64,000 bases of DNA from assembly GCA_032881465.1 (NCBI GenBank), contig CP126168.1:2604001-2668000 (forward strand). Direction: 5' to 3'. The DNA comes from Parvibaculaceae bacterium PLY_AMNH_Bact1 (GTDB taxonomy: Bacteria; Pseudomonadota; Alphaproteobacteria; Parvibaculales; Parvibaculaceae). The translations under genes were made by a program, and so were the position numbers. Under the pieces are notes generated by a model, which worked only from the letters and a program-made list of their open reading frames with translations, had not been told where the DNA came from and searched no databases. Shown in pieces: positions 35,615 through 43,737 of this stretch. Position 1 is the first letter of the stretch; every line of letters begins with the position of its first letter.

Positions 35615-36406
35615 TTAATCTGCCTCTGAGATAGTTGCCCGGTATGCATGCCATGTCGCATGGCCCACCAGTGGAAAGGCGAGGACCATACCGACAAAGA
35701 AGGTCGCCATCCCCACCGCCATGACGACAGCAATTATCCAGGCCCACAGAAGCATCGGTCCTGGATTCTCGCGCACCACGCGGACACTCGCAAGCACCGC
35801 GCTGATAGCGTCCACATCACGGTGCATCAGCATCGGCACAGACAAGGCAGAAACCGCAAAGACCGCAAAAGCAATGAGCGCGCCGACCCCGGTTCCAACG
35901 ACCAAAAGCCCAAGACCATAGGGGCTGAATACAAGCGTAGGGAGGAAGTCAGGCAGCGGCGGAAACCCTTCCAGCCCGAAGAACAAAGCAAACAATAGAC
36001 TGGCGATCCGCATCCACGCGAGCAGTGCCAACATCAAGAGCGCGCCAAGAAACGCGAGCTGAGCGGGAGACGCTGTTTTGACCAGCAGCACATCTCTCAG
36101 CGATAGCTGCTCATCATTTTCCAGCCGCCGGCTTGCTTCATAGAGTCCGACAGCGAAAAGAGGCCCAACAAGCATGAAGCCCGCCGCCAGCGGCAAAACA
36201 ATAGAGCTGAGCTCCACCAGAAAGAGAGAGAGGGCAAGAAGCATGGAAATACCGGCGAACAACACACCGTAGAAAAGGCTGATGCCAGGCATGGCCCACA
36301 TGTCGCGCCATCCAGCGGACATCCACCGCCATGGATCATCCAGCGTCAGATTTCCTGAAGTTCGTGGTCCATCTTCTGTGGCCGGATTCCCGGTAGTTAC
36401 CGCCAT
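35615..36406 (-). CDS. DUF2189 multi-pass membrane protein
   Basis: 263 residues with about six membrane segments, including GISLFYGVLFAGISMLLALS and AFLGALLMLALLAWMRIASL. The wording DPWRWMSAGWRDMWAMPGIS at the N-terminus and RDVDAISAVLASVRVVRENP near the C-terminus is typical of DUF2189, a family often encoded beside cbb3 oxidase genes. Function is unknown. ATG 36406 has GGAGGAGAG just upstream. It converges on ccoS with a 6-base gap. Confidence 0.82.
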   Translation of the reverse strand: MAVTTGNPATEDGPRTSGNLTLDDPWRWMSAGWRDMWAMPGISLFYGVLFAGISMLLALSLFLVELSSIVLPLAAGFMLVGPLFAVGLYEASRRLENDEQLSLRDVLLVKTASPAQLAFLGALLMLALLAWMRIASLLFALFFGLEGFPPLPDFLPTLVFSPYGLGLLVVGTGVGALIAFAVFAVSALSVPMLMHRDVDAISAVLASVRVVRENPGPMLLWAWIIAVVMAVGMATFFVGMVLAFPLVGHATWHAYRATISEAD

Positions 36407-36693
36407 ATCTCTCCTCCAAATCGACCACCAACAGGACCGTAAAACGCCCCGCTCGCCTGGGCAACAGGTGACGAACACCTGATTCCGCTAATTCCGCCCA
36501 ATCTGGGGGCAAATCGACCCCGAAAAACGCCCTTTTTCGCTTGAGCGCGCTGCGTCAAACCAACGCATTTGCAAGAAATATTCGTGAGTCTCTCTTACAA
36601 GTTACAAAAAATATCAAATACTTTCAATGAGTTAGGGGAAAAACCCACTTACTTAGTTGTATGTAGTTTATTTTGCATCGCACCATTTCAATG
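36407..36693. other. Gene-free spacer upstream of the small RNA
   Basis: This stretch holds the promoter side of the DUF2189 gene and A/T-rich DNA toward 36590-36690. I see no open frame with a ribosome site, no tRNA and no repeat. Confidence 0.5.
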
Positions 36694-36722
36694 TTGACAA
36701 CTTGTCATATTCGGCAGATAAA
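36694..36722 (+). promoter_or_regulatory. Sigma-70-type promoter of the predicted small RNA
   Basis: TTGACA (36694-36699) is followed after exactly 17 bases by GATAAA (36717-36722), four of six matches to TATAAT. Predicted start of transcription is near 36729. Confidence 0.65.
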
Positions 36723-36728
36723 GGTTCT

Positions 36729-36815
36729 CAAGAGCCCGGCCTTACCTCCTCCCAAGGCCATAGGCTTGATAGGCCGCTTGCACACTCCTCCTCCCCCCGT
36801 GCGAGCGGCCTTTTT
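36729..36815 (+). ncRNA. Predicted small RNA with two anti-Shine-Dalgarno loops (alpha-r14/NfeR1-like)
   Basis: About 87 nt between a near-consensus promoter and a T-run terminator, with no coding frame. Hairpin 1: GGCCTT (36738-36743) and AAGGCC (36754-36759) enclose a loop containing CCTCCTCCC (36745-36753). Hairpin 2: a 13-bp stem (36771-36783 with 36799-36811, one wobble) whose loop again contains CCTCCTCCC (36787-36795), followed by five Ts. A loop CCUCCUCCC can pair with ribosome-binding sites. Alphaproteobacterial sRNA families with this motif exist (rhizobial alpha-r14/NfeR1; other C-rich-loop sRNAs in Rhodobacter and Caulobacter). Membership is inferred from the loops and architecture. 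It likely represses translation of several mRNAs. Confidence 0.75.
36771..36815 (+). terminator. Rho-independent terminator of the small RNA
   Basis: A 13-bp GC-rich stem with a 15-base C-rich loop (36784-36798) is followed by TTTTT (36811-36815). No protein gene on this strand lies upstream within 1 kb, so the terminator belongs to the small RNA. Its loop doubles as the second anti-Shine-Dalgarno motif. Confidence 0.85.
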
Positions 36816-36877
36816 CATTCCCGATGCAAATCAAGAACGCTCAAACGCTCAGCAATATGTGTTGGGGGTTAGCGACC

Positions 36878-37306
36878 TTATTCTGCCGCGGGCGGCGCTG
36901 CCGGTACAGAAGACCCACCATCAGCCGTCAGCCGAACGCGTCCAAGCTCAACTCCGCGCTTGGTGTCGATAATGATCACCTCAAGCACGCCTTCGTTGGT
37001 GGTCACGATGGAGAGGCGGTCCTCAATAAAGGTTGTCCGCACAACAGCGGTGCCCTCTGCGACGGGTACATCAACGGGGCCGAATTGACCCCGCACTGGT
37101 GTTGTCGCCGGATCGGGGCTTGAGCTCAGCCGATAGATAATCGTGCCAAACACAACAATGAGCCCGATCACGATCAGCACACCCATCACGATGACAGATG
37201 CGAACAAGACAGGCCGTTCTTTCACCGCCTCCATTTGAGTGACAGCCCCCGTTTCACTGTCGGAAGGTGTTTCCATGGCACCGTTGGGTTCGCTATTGTC
37301 CGGCAT
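36878..37306 (-). CDS. Single-pass membrane protein of unknown function
   Basis: About 142 residues: a Ser/Glu-rich cytoplasmic N-terminus (1-28), one membrane helix (VLFASVIVMGVLIVIGLIVV), and a small beta-rich domain (GTAVVRTTFIEDRLSIVTTN, GVLEVIIIDTKRGVELGRVR) with a Pro/Ala tail. I recognise no named family beyond a general alphaproteobacterial conserved hypothetical. It is divergent from rluD, and the most likely start codons overlap by two bases on opposite strands, so at least one start is probably further inside. GTG 37348 gives a longer form. Confidence 0.6.
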   Translation of the reverse strand: MPDNSEPNGAMETPSDSETGAVTQMEAVKERPVLFASVIVMGVLIVIGLIVVFGTIIYRLSSSPDPATTPVRGQFGPVDVPVAEGTAVVRTTFIEDRLSIVTTNEGVLEVIIIDTKRGVELGRVRLTADGGSSVPAAPPAAE

Positions 37307-38354
37307 GAATTTATCAACCTTGAAAGTCACGGGTGGCACACGCCACACCGTGTGTGTCAGTGAAGAGGATGCAGGAGCGCGGCTTGACCGCTATCTCGCA
37401 ACCGCACTGGAAGCCCTGGACCCCGCCCCCAGCCGATCGCGTATTCGCACGTTGATCGAAGAAGGACATGTGACGCGAGGCACACCCAATGAGGAGCGGA
37501 CGATAGGTGAGGTCGCCTATCGGGTCAAACAGGACGAGACCTATAACCTCACCCTGCCAACGCCTGGGCCCGCCACACCGCAGCCCGAAGACATCCCCCT
37601 GACCATCGTGCATGAAGACGCTCAGCTGATTGTCATCGACAAACCCGCGGGGCTTGTCGTCCATCCAGCACCCGGATCGCCAGACGGCACGCTGGTGAAC
37701 GCTCTTCTCGCCTATTGTGGGCCGGACTTCACCGGCATCGGGGGCGAACTTCGCCCTGGCATCGTACACAGGCTGGATAAAGAAACGAGCGGCCTCATGG
37801 TGATCGCAAAAACCGAACCGGCCCTGAAGAACCTGCAAGAGCAGTTCGCCATCCATGGCCGCGACGGGCGATTGGAACGCGCCTACACCGCCTTCGTCTG
37901 GGGCAAGCCCCATCCGAGCAAAGGCACGGTAAATGCGCCTCTGGCCCGAAGCCGCCACAATCGCCTCAAAATCACCGTCACCCGCTCTGTAGAGGCCCAG
38001 GGAGCACGGGAAGCCATAACGCACTACAAAGTGGCTCAGAGTTTTGGGGCGCCGGAACCCCTGGTAAGCCAGGTGATTTGCCATCTGGAAACCGGCCGTA
38101 CCCACCAGATCAGGGTCCACATGACCCATCTAGGGCATCCGATCCTGGGCGACCCCGTTTACGGCACAGCCCATAAGAACCGCTCTGTGAAGCTCTCAGA
38201 GGGCGCAAGAAGCGCCCTTGATAGGCTGGGCCGCCAGGCGCTCCACGCCCACCTTTTGGGTTTTGAGCACCCGGAAACCGGGGAAAAACTGCGCTTTGAG
38301 AACCCACTCCCACCGGAAATGGCAGATCTCCTTGCTGCCTTAGAATCCCTATAA
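37305..38354 (+). CDS. rluD: 23S rRNA pseudouridine synthase, RluD/RluA family
   Basis: About 349 residues: an S4-like RNA-binding part (DAGARLDRYLATAL to LIEEGHVTRG) and the catalytic domain with the active Asp in GIVHRLDKETSGLMVIAKT, plus QVICHLETGRTHQIRVHM and HPILGDPVYG. RluD modifies helix 69 of 23S rRNA. The start is uncertain: ATG 37305 overlaps the opposite gene's start and has no ribosome site; GTG 37350 is an alternative. rluD upstream of rpoH is a common alphaproteobacterial arrangement. Confidence 0.92.
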   Translation: MNLSTLKVTGGTRHTVCVSEEDAGARLDRYLATALEALDPAPSRSRIRTLIEEGHVTRGTPNEERTIGEVAYRVKQDETYNLTLPTPGPATPQPEDIPLTIVHEDAQLIVIDKPAGLVVHPAPGSPDGTLVNALLAYCGPDFTGIGGELRPGIVHRLDKETSGLMVIAKTEPALKNLQEQFAIHGRDGRLERAYTAFVWGKPHPSKGTVNAPLARSRHNRLKITVTRSVEAQGAREAITHYKVAQSFGAPEPLVSQVICHLETGRTHQIRVHMTHLGHPILGDPVYGTAHKNRSVKLSEGARSALDRLGRQALHAHLLGFEHPETGEKLRFENPLPPEMADLLAALESL

Positions 38355-38446
38355 ACAATATGTGAATACCCCTTTTTTTGGCCCCAATCCCCCCCTATAT
38401 GAGAGCGACTTAAGATGCTGAGTACGCATCACTGAAGGGGGTCATC

Positions 38447-39379
38447 ATGGCGACTACACCAACAAACAGCACTTCCCGCATGCCCGCCGTTACGCCGGAG
38501 CAATCGCTGTCACGCTACCTGCAGGAAATCCGCAAATTTCCAATGCTGGAGCCACAGGAAGAATACATGCTGGCAAAGCGCTTCAAAGAGCATGAAGACC
38601 CCGACGCGGCTGAGAAGATGGTCACCAGCCATCTCCGCCTCGTCGCAAAAATCGCCATGGGCTATCGCGGCTACGGCCTGCCAACCGGGGAAGTGATTTC
38701 TGAAGGCAATGTGGGTCTCATGCAGGCGGTGAAACGCTTCGAACCCGAGAAAGGCTTTCGCCTCGCAACCTACGCCATGTGGTGGATCCGGGCTGCCATA
38801 CAGGAATACATCCTGCGCTCCTGGTCGCTCGTAAAAATGGGCACGACGGCTGCACAAAAGAAACTCTTCTTCAATCTGCGCAAAGTGAAGGGTCAGCTAC
38901 AAGCCTTCGAAGAAGGGGACTTGAAGCCGGAAAACCTCTCCACGATCGCAACGCGCTTAGGCGTGACGGAGAAAGAAGTGACGGATATGAACCGTCGCAT
39001 GTCGGGCCCGGACAATTCACTCAATGCCCCGATCCGCAATGCAGAAGCGGACGGTGGCGAATGGCAGGACTGGCTGGTTGATGAGAGCATCGACCAGGAA
39101 GTCGAGCTTGGTGAAAAAGAAGAACTCAATGTCCGCCGCGACATGTTGCACGCAGCGATGCAGTCCCTCAACGAACGTGAGATGCACATCCTCACCGAGC
39201 GCCGCTTGAAAGATAATCCGGCAACGCTCGAGGAGCTAAGTCAGGAATATGACATTAGCCGCGAACGCGTCCGCCAGATTGAAGTGCGCGCGTTTGAAAA
39301 ACTGCAAAAAGCCATGCGCGATGCGGTGAGCGAACAAGCAGCTGAACGCCGCGCAGCGCGGGACGAGCTCCTGAACTAG
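38447..39379 (+). CDS. rpoH: Heat-shock sigma factor RpoH (sigma-32)
   Basis: 310 residues with sigma-70 regions 2 to 4. Region 2 contains HLRLVAKIAMGYRGYGLP and RLATYAMWWIRAAIQEYILR. The RpoH box, diagnostic for sigma-32, is TAAQKKLFFNLRKVKG. Region 4 has LEELSQEYDISRERVRQIEV. It directs transcription of chaperone and protease genes after heat shock. Ribosome site GAAGGGGGTCATC precedes ATG 38447. The 92-bp spacer after rluD has a C-run followed by CTATAT that may be a promoter. A strong terminator follows. Confidence 0.97.
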   Translation: MATTPTNSTSRMPAVTPEQSLSRYLQEIRKFPMLEPQEEYMLAKRFKEHEDPDAAEKMVTSHLRLVAKIAMGYRGYGLPTGEVISEGNVGLMQAVKRFEPEKGFRLATYAMWWIRAAIQEYILRSWSLVKMGTTAAQKKLFFNLRKVKGQLQAFEEGDLKPENLSTIATRLGVTEKEVTDMNRRMSGPDNSLNAPIRNAEADGGEWQDWLVDESIDQEVELGEKEELNVRRDMLHAAMQSLNEREMHILTERRLKDNPATLEELSQEYDISRERVRQIEVRAFEKLQKAMRDAVSEQAAERRAARDELLN

Positions 39380-39405
39380 AACGTCCCAAGCGCCCTAACA
39401 ATTTG

Positions 39406-39441
39406 AAGCCCGTGGTTTTAGACTGAGCCGCGGGCTTTTTT
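39406..39441 (+). terminator. Rho-independent terminator after rpoH
   Basis: AAGCCCGTGG (39406-39415) pairs with CCGCGGGCTT (39428-39437), one wobble, followed by a six-T run. It lies 26 bases past the rpoH stop. Confidence 0.9.
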
Positions 39442-39470
39442 GTGCCCACCGAGTTTAAGGGGAAGACAGC

Positions 39471-40217
39471 ATGGCAATACTTATAACCGGCGGCACAAAG
39501 GGCATTGGCCTCGCCATTGCCAAGCGTCTGTCAAAGAGCGGTGAAGACACGTTCCTCGCCTATCACAGTGACGACATTGCCGCCGAAGACGCAAAGAGGA
39601 CATTGGAAACCACTGGCGCACAGGTCCACCTTGTCAAAGCTGATATCGGCACCATTGACGGCGCTGCCAACATTCATCAGGCGGTCGCCGACACAGGCGC
39701 ACGTCTTACGGGCATCGTGCACAGCGCGGCCTTCATCTATCCCACCACACTGCTCGACGCGGATCTGGAGAAGTTTACCCGCGCGGTGGAGACCAATGGC
39801 CTCTCCCTGCTCTACCTTGTGCAGAAGCTGCTGCCTGTCATGGACCGCGGCACCAGCATCGTCTTCATTACAAGCAGCGGCGCGCGCATTCCCCAGCCCC
39901 GCTACGGCGCGCTCGGCGTTGGCAAGGCACTGGCTGAAAGCATTGTGCGCTATCTGGTGATGGAACTGGCACCCAAAGGCATTCGCATCAATGGCGTGGC
40001 ACCCGGTCTCGTCGCCACAACATCCGTTGCGGACATGGTGGGCAGCCAGGACGCGGCAGATCGCTTGTTTGAGAAAGCCGCAAAAGCCAATCCGTCCGGA
40101 CGCATGTCGCAAGACAGCGACTATGCCTCTCTTGTGGAATATCTCATGAGCCCGGAAGCTGAATTCATTCAGGGACAGGTGATTGCCGCCACCGGTGGCG
40201 TGGGCGTAGTCGGCTGA
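39471..40217 (+). CDS. FabL-like short-chain dehydrogenase/reductase
   Basis: 248 residues with a Rossmann NAD(P) motif TGGTKGIG (7-14). The catalytic pair is Tyr145 and Lys152 in RYGALGVGKA, a Tyr-X6-Lys spacing as in enoyl-ACP reductases FabI and FabL, instead of Tyr-X3-Lys of ordinary family members. The C-terminal wording (RYLVMELAPKGIRINGVAPG, NPSGRMSQDSDYASLVEYLM and GQVIAATGG) resembles Bacillus FabL. A role as an NADPH-dependent enoyl reductase is likely but untested. It is a lone gene after the rpoH terminator with ribosome site AAGGGGAAGACAGC, and it abuts the convergent msrA. Confidence 0.8.
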   Translation: MAILITGGTKGIGLAIAKRLSKSGEDTFLAYHSDDIAAEDAKRTLETTGAQVHLVKADIGTIDGAANIHQAVADTGARLTGIVHSAAFIYPTTLLDADLEKFTRAVETNGLSLLYLVQKLLPVMDRGTSIVFITSSGARIPQPRYGALGVGKALAESIVRYLVMELAPKGIRINGVAPGLVATTSVADMVGSQDAADRLFEKAAKANPSGRMSQDSDYASLVEYLMSPEAEFIQGQVIAATGGVGVVG

Positions 40218-40223
40218 AGAGTA

Positions 40224-40883
40224 TTACTCCGCAGCATCAACCCCAACGCCAATCGGGCAACTCACGCCGGTGCCGCCGAGGCCGCAATAGCCATTCGGGT
40301 TCTTGGCAAGATATTGCTGGTGATAGTCTTCCGCAAAATAGAATTCCGGCGCATCCAGAATTTCAGTTGTGATCGCCCCATAGCCTTGTGCCAAGAGCTG
40401 TTTGCCATAGGCCGCTTTGGAGGCTTCAGCCGCCGCCTTCTGCTCAGGCGAATAAGTGTACACACCGGACCGATATTGCGTGCCTTTATCGTTCCCCTGT
40501 TGCATGCCCTGCGTCGGGTTATGCGCTTCCCAGAAAGCCTTGAGCAGTGTCTCGAACGACACCTGCTTCGGGTCAAACGTCACCAGCACAACTTCATTGT
40601 GGCCTGTACCGCCTGAGCAGACTTCTTCGTAAGTTGGGTTCGGCGTATAGCCAGCCGCATAGCCGACGACCGTCAGCTCCACGCCCGGCAGCTCCCAGAA
40701 CTTCCGCTCTGCGCCCCAGAAGCACCCAAGACCAAACATGGCTTGCTCAAGACCTGCCGCGACCGGCCCCTTCAAAGGTTTCCCGTTCACAAAATGTGTT
40801 TCTGCGGTTGGGATCGCGAACTCACGGCCCGGCAGCGCATCAGCCGGATCAGGCATCTGGGATTTCTTCGACAGACCAAACAT
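40224..40883 (-). CDS. msrA: Peptide methionine sulfoxide reductase MsrA
   Basis: 219 residues with catalytic Cys54 in [20 protein letters not shown], the [20 protein letters not shown] signature, [13 protein letters not shown] and a resolving-cysteine tail ([12 protein letters not shown]). It reduces the S-epimer of methionine sulfoxide in proteins. The N-terminus carries about 45 residues before the core, as in many alphaproteobacterial forms. ATG 40883 is chosen because the upstream extension (to 40955) shows no family similarity. Confidence 0.96.
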   Translation of the reverse strand: MFGLSKKSQMPDPADALPGREFAIPTAETHFVNGKPLKGPVAAGLEQAMFGLGCFWGAERKFWELPGVELTVVGYAAGYTPNPTYEEVCSGGTGHNEVVLVTFDPKQVSFETLLKAFWEAHNPTQGMQQGNDKGTQYRSGVYTYSPEQKAAAEASKAAYGKQLLAQGYGAITTEILDAPEFYFAEDYHQQYLAKNPNGYCGLGGTGVSCPIGVGVDAAE

Positions 40884-41039
40884 GGGGCATTCTTCCTCTG
40901 AGATATTTCGATCTGAAATGTAGGAAGTCAGCCACCTCCCGTCGAGCCTCTTCACGCCCTCTTGACCATCAACTCATCACCACGCGCCCAATCGCACAGC
41001 CCATCTCCCTGCAACATAATCCCTTGTTCTCTGCCAAAT

Positions 41040-41092
41040 TTGACTCTTCGCGATGATCATCATAAAAAATGTGAACATGGTTTACATTTTTT
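41040..41092 (+). promoter_or_regulatory. Promoter and palindromic operator over the tetR start
   Basis: TTGACT (41040-41045), a 17-base spacer and TAAAAA (41063-41068) form a sigma-70-type promoter with start of transcription near 41075-41077. A 29-bp palindrome (41064-41092) with arms AAAAAATGTgAAC and GTTtACATTTTTT overlaps the -10 box and the ATG. It is a natural site for autorepression by the TetR protein, and it makes the message leaderless or nearly so. Confidence 0.65.
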
Positions 41093-41847
41093 CAGATAAA
41101 TCCGAGCGCAGTCCAATCGTCGCCAAAAACCGCTCCCACAAGATGCGGGAAATCCTGTCGGTTGCACTGACGCTGGCCTGCGAAGGCGGACTGGACAATC
41201 TCACACTGCACCGTCTTGCAGATCGGATGGACCGCTCCGTCGGTGCGGTTTACCGCTACTTCCCGTCGAAAGAGGCAGTGGTTGCAGAGGTACAACGACT
41301 GATTGCAACGCATATCGTTCTCCTAACGCAAGACGCTCAAGAAAAGCTTGCCGCATTCGCAGAAGAATGCCGCATGAGTGACGAGGACCGCGCCCTTGCA
41401 GCTCTGCTTGTGTCAGGCCTTTCATATGAAGCCTACGCCATGAAAGCACCGCTCGAGTTCGGGCTGGTCTCGCACTATCTGTCATCCACCCGCCATGACT
41501 TGCCGGAGCGGGATGCGGCTCATGTGTTTAGCGTAACCAGCAGCAGTCTGGATGGATTGGCGGGCTTGTTCACCCAAGCCGAAGAGCTGCATCTGCTACG
41601 CGCTGGCAGTTCACGCGAACGAGCAGTGGCATTCTGGGGTGCTCTGCAGGGCACGATGGATGTAACCCGTTTTGTCATCCGTGGGGGGTGGCAGACATCG
41701 CCCTCACTCATCACACAGGTACTCATCAGCCTGTTGACGGGTTGGGGTGCGGACCGCACCCGGCTTGAAGCGCTCAGCAACATCATTGCTGGCGCGCATA
41801 TCACCAACATCAAGAGGAATGCATCAGATCTCCTGCTCGCCGAATGA
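41077..41847 (+). CDS. TetR-family transcription regulator
   Basis: About 256 residues. The N-terminal helix-turn-helix is clear (REILSVALTLACEGG, LTLHRLADRMDRSVGAVYRYF, PSKEAVVAEV); the C-terminal ligand domain is not recognisable. ATG 41077 lies inside the palindrome; ATG 41053 would be upstream of the predicted transcription start, and ATG 41143 would cut into the DNA-binding domain. Its stop is 32 bases before the deacylase gene, so it likely controls itself and that gene. The ligand is unknown. Confidence 0.85.
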   Translation: MVYIFSDKSERSPIVAKNRSHKMREILSVALTLACEGGLDNLTLHRLADRMDRSVGAVYRYFPSKEAVVAEVQRLIATHIVLLTQDAQEKLAAFAEECRMSDEDRALAALLVSGLSYEAYAMKAPLEFGLVSHYLSSTRHDLPERDAAHVFSVTSSSLDGLAGLFTQAEELHLLRAGSSRERAVAFWGALQGTMDVTRFVIRGGWQTSPSLITQVLISLLTGWGADRTRLEALSNIIAGAHITNIKRNASDLLLAE

Positions 41848-41879
41848 CGCAGAGACAGAATGCCTAGAGGAGAGAGCAC

Positions 41880-43613
41880 ATGACCACCTATGATCTCATC
41901 ATTCGCGGAGGCAACATTGTCGACGGAACTGGCGCCCCGGCATTTAAGGGCGACATCGCGATCGATAACGGCATCATCACCGCAGTAGGCGAGGTTGACG
42001 GCACAGCCAAACAGGAGATTGATGCCAAGGGGCTTCTCGTAACCCCCGGCTTTGTGGACATTCACACCCACTACGATGCGCAGGCCACCTGGGACCCTTA
42101 CCTGACACCCTCATCCCTGAACGGTGTCACCACCGCAGTGATGGGAAATTGCGGTGTCGGATTTGCTCCTGTTAAACCAGAAGATCACGATCAACTCATT
42201 GAATTGATGGAAGCAGTGGAAGATATTCCAGGTGCTGCGATGCATGAAGGTATCAATTGGGAATGGGAGAGCTTTCCCGAATTCATGGATGCACTCGACA
42301 AACGCTCCTATTCCATGGACATCGCAGCTCAAGTACCTCACTGCTCGTTGCGCGTCTATGTCATGGGCGAGCGTGGCGTCAACAATGAACCAGCCACACC
42401 GGAAGACATCAAGCAGATGCATGACTTAACCCTGCAAGGCATGCAGGCTGGCGCTCTTGGTTTTTCGACCTCCCGAACCGACCTGCACAACACGCTGGAA
42501 GGGGACCCTGTACCGGGCACACTTGCCGCAAATGATGAACTGGATGGCATTGCCAACGCCTTGCAAGAGCACGGGGCAGGCGTCTTTCAGATATCAGCAA
42601 CCCATCGCGATATGGAACAGGAATTCAAATGGATGGTCGACATGGCTGAGCGCACAGGTCGCATGGTGACATTCAATCTGCAACAAACTGATGAGTATCC
42701 CGATCTCTACAAGAAGATGCTGGGCCTTTTGGATGAAGCCCGCGCCAAGGGAATTACAAACGTTCGCGGCCAACATTCAGGACGGCCCGTCGGCATGCTC
42801 ATGGGATGGCAATCATCTGTGCATCCGTTTCTCGCCTTTCCCGAATATGCAGAATACAACGCCATGCCTTTTGAAGAACGCATTGAGAAGCTGCGCGACC
42901 CTGCGGTCAAAGCAAAGATCATCGCAGGCGACAACATTGACGGCCTCGGCGACTTCGGAAATTTTGTGACTAAGAGCTTCCACAAAATGTACCCGATGGG
43001 CGAAAAGGAAAACTACGAGCCAGCTCCAGAAGACAGCATCGCAGCCATCGCAGAACGAAAAGGCGAAAACCCTGCCTCCGTTGCCTATGACGCAATGTTG
43101 GAAAATGACGGCAAGGCGCTGCTCTACTTCCCTCTCTTTGGCTATTCCACCAACGATTTCACAGCCATTGAAGAAACAATAAAACACCCACAAACAGGGC
43201 TCAGCCTCGCAGATGGCGGTGCTCATGTGGGCATGATCTGTGACGGCGGCACTCCTACTTTCATGCTGACCCACTGGACACGGGACCGCACACGCGGTGA
43301 GAAGCTACCGATTGAGGACATTATCCGTATTCAAACAAAAGACACTGCCGAACAATACGGATTGCTGGACCGTGGTGTTCTGAAACCAGGCATGCGGGCG
43401 GACATCAACGTGATTGACTACGACAATCTTGCCATGCAGCCCCCTGAAATGGTTTTTGACCTGCCAGCCAAGGGGCGTCGACTACTGCAAAAAGTGACGG
43501 GCTACAAAGCCACCATTGTTGCCGGGACCATTGTCTTGAAAGATGGAGAGGCAACCGGCGAGCTGCCAGGAAGGCTGATCCGCGGAGCTCAACCAGCACC
43601 GCAGGCTGCCTAA
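41880..43613 (+). CDS. N-acyl-D-amino-acid deacylase-type amidohydrolase
   Basis: 577 residues of the amidohydrolase superfamily. The N-terminal part has DLIIRGGNIVDGTGAP and the metal motif VDIHTHYDAQATWDP. Further along are TTAVMGNCGVGFAPV (the Cys-containing turn of D-aminoacylases), QISATHRDME, GQHSGRPVGMLMGWQSS, and GGAHVGMICDGGTPTFML near the C-terminus. The family hydrolyses N-acyl-D-amino acids, though related enzymes act on other amides, so the exact substrate is open. Ribosome site GAGGAGAGAGCAC precedes the ATG. It is probably co-transcribed with the TetR gene; a strong terminator follows. Confidence 0.85.
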   Translation: MTTYDLIIRGGNIVDGTGAPAFKGDIAIDNGIITAVGEVDGTAKQEIDAKGLLVTPGFVDIHTHYDAQATWDPYLTPSSLNGVTTAVMGNCGVGFAPVKPEDHDQLIELMEAVEDIPGAAMHEGINWEWESFPEFMDALDKRSYSMDIAAQVPHCSLRVYVMGERGVNNEPATPEDIKQMHDLTLQGMQAGALGFSTSRTDLHNTLEGDPVPGTLAANDELDGIANALQEHGAGVFQISATHRDMEQEFKWMVDMAERTGRMVTFNLQQTDEYPDLYKKMLGLLDEARAKGITNVRGQHSGRPVGMLMGWQSSVHPFLAFPEYAEYNAMPFEERIEKLRDPAVKAKIIAGDNIDGLGDFGNFVTKSFHKMYPMGEKENYEPAPEDSIAAIAERKGENPASVAYDAMLENDGKALLYFPLFGYSTNDFTAIEETIKHPQTGLSLADGGAHVGMICDGGTPTFMLTHWTRDRTRGEKLPIEDIIRIQTKDTAEQYGLLDRGVLKPGMRADINVIDYDNLAMQPPEMVFDLPAKGRRLLQKVTGYKATIVAGTIVLKDGEATGELPGRLIRGAQPAPQAA

Positions 43614-43635
43614 GAAAATCCAATAGCTAGACCTG

Positions 43636-43664
43636 GGGCGCTGCCACCGGCAGCGTCCTTTTTT
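43636..43664 (+). terminator. Rho-independent terminator after the deacylase gene
   Basis: A GC-rich stem of about ten pairs (43636-43645 with 43649-43658, one G-T pair) with loop ACC is followed by six Ts. It closes the tetR-deacylase unit. Confidence 0.9.
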
Positions 43665-43737
43665 GCATTCAACGAAAGTCAAACCCTTGTCAGATGTTCT
43701 CGCGCTCTTCTCCAATGCTACCTTGCCAGTTGCAGAC

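Noticed and set aside
36729-36815. 4.5S SRP RNA or 6S RNA
   Set aside because: The conserved SRP tetraloop region (GGAAGGAAGCA-type) is absent on both strands, and the length and hairpin layout do not fit 6S.
38371-38400. Sigma-32 autoregulatory promoter before rpoH
   Set aside because: CTATAT after a C-run resembles the heat-shock -10, but no CTTGAA-like -35 lies at the right distance.
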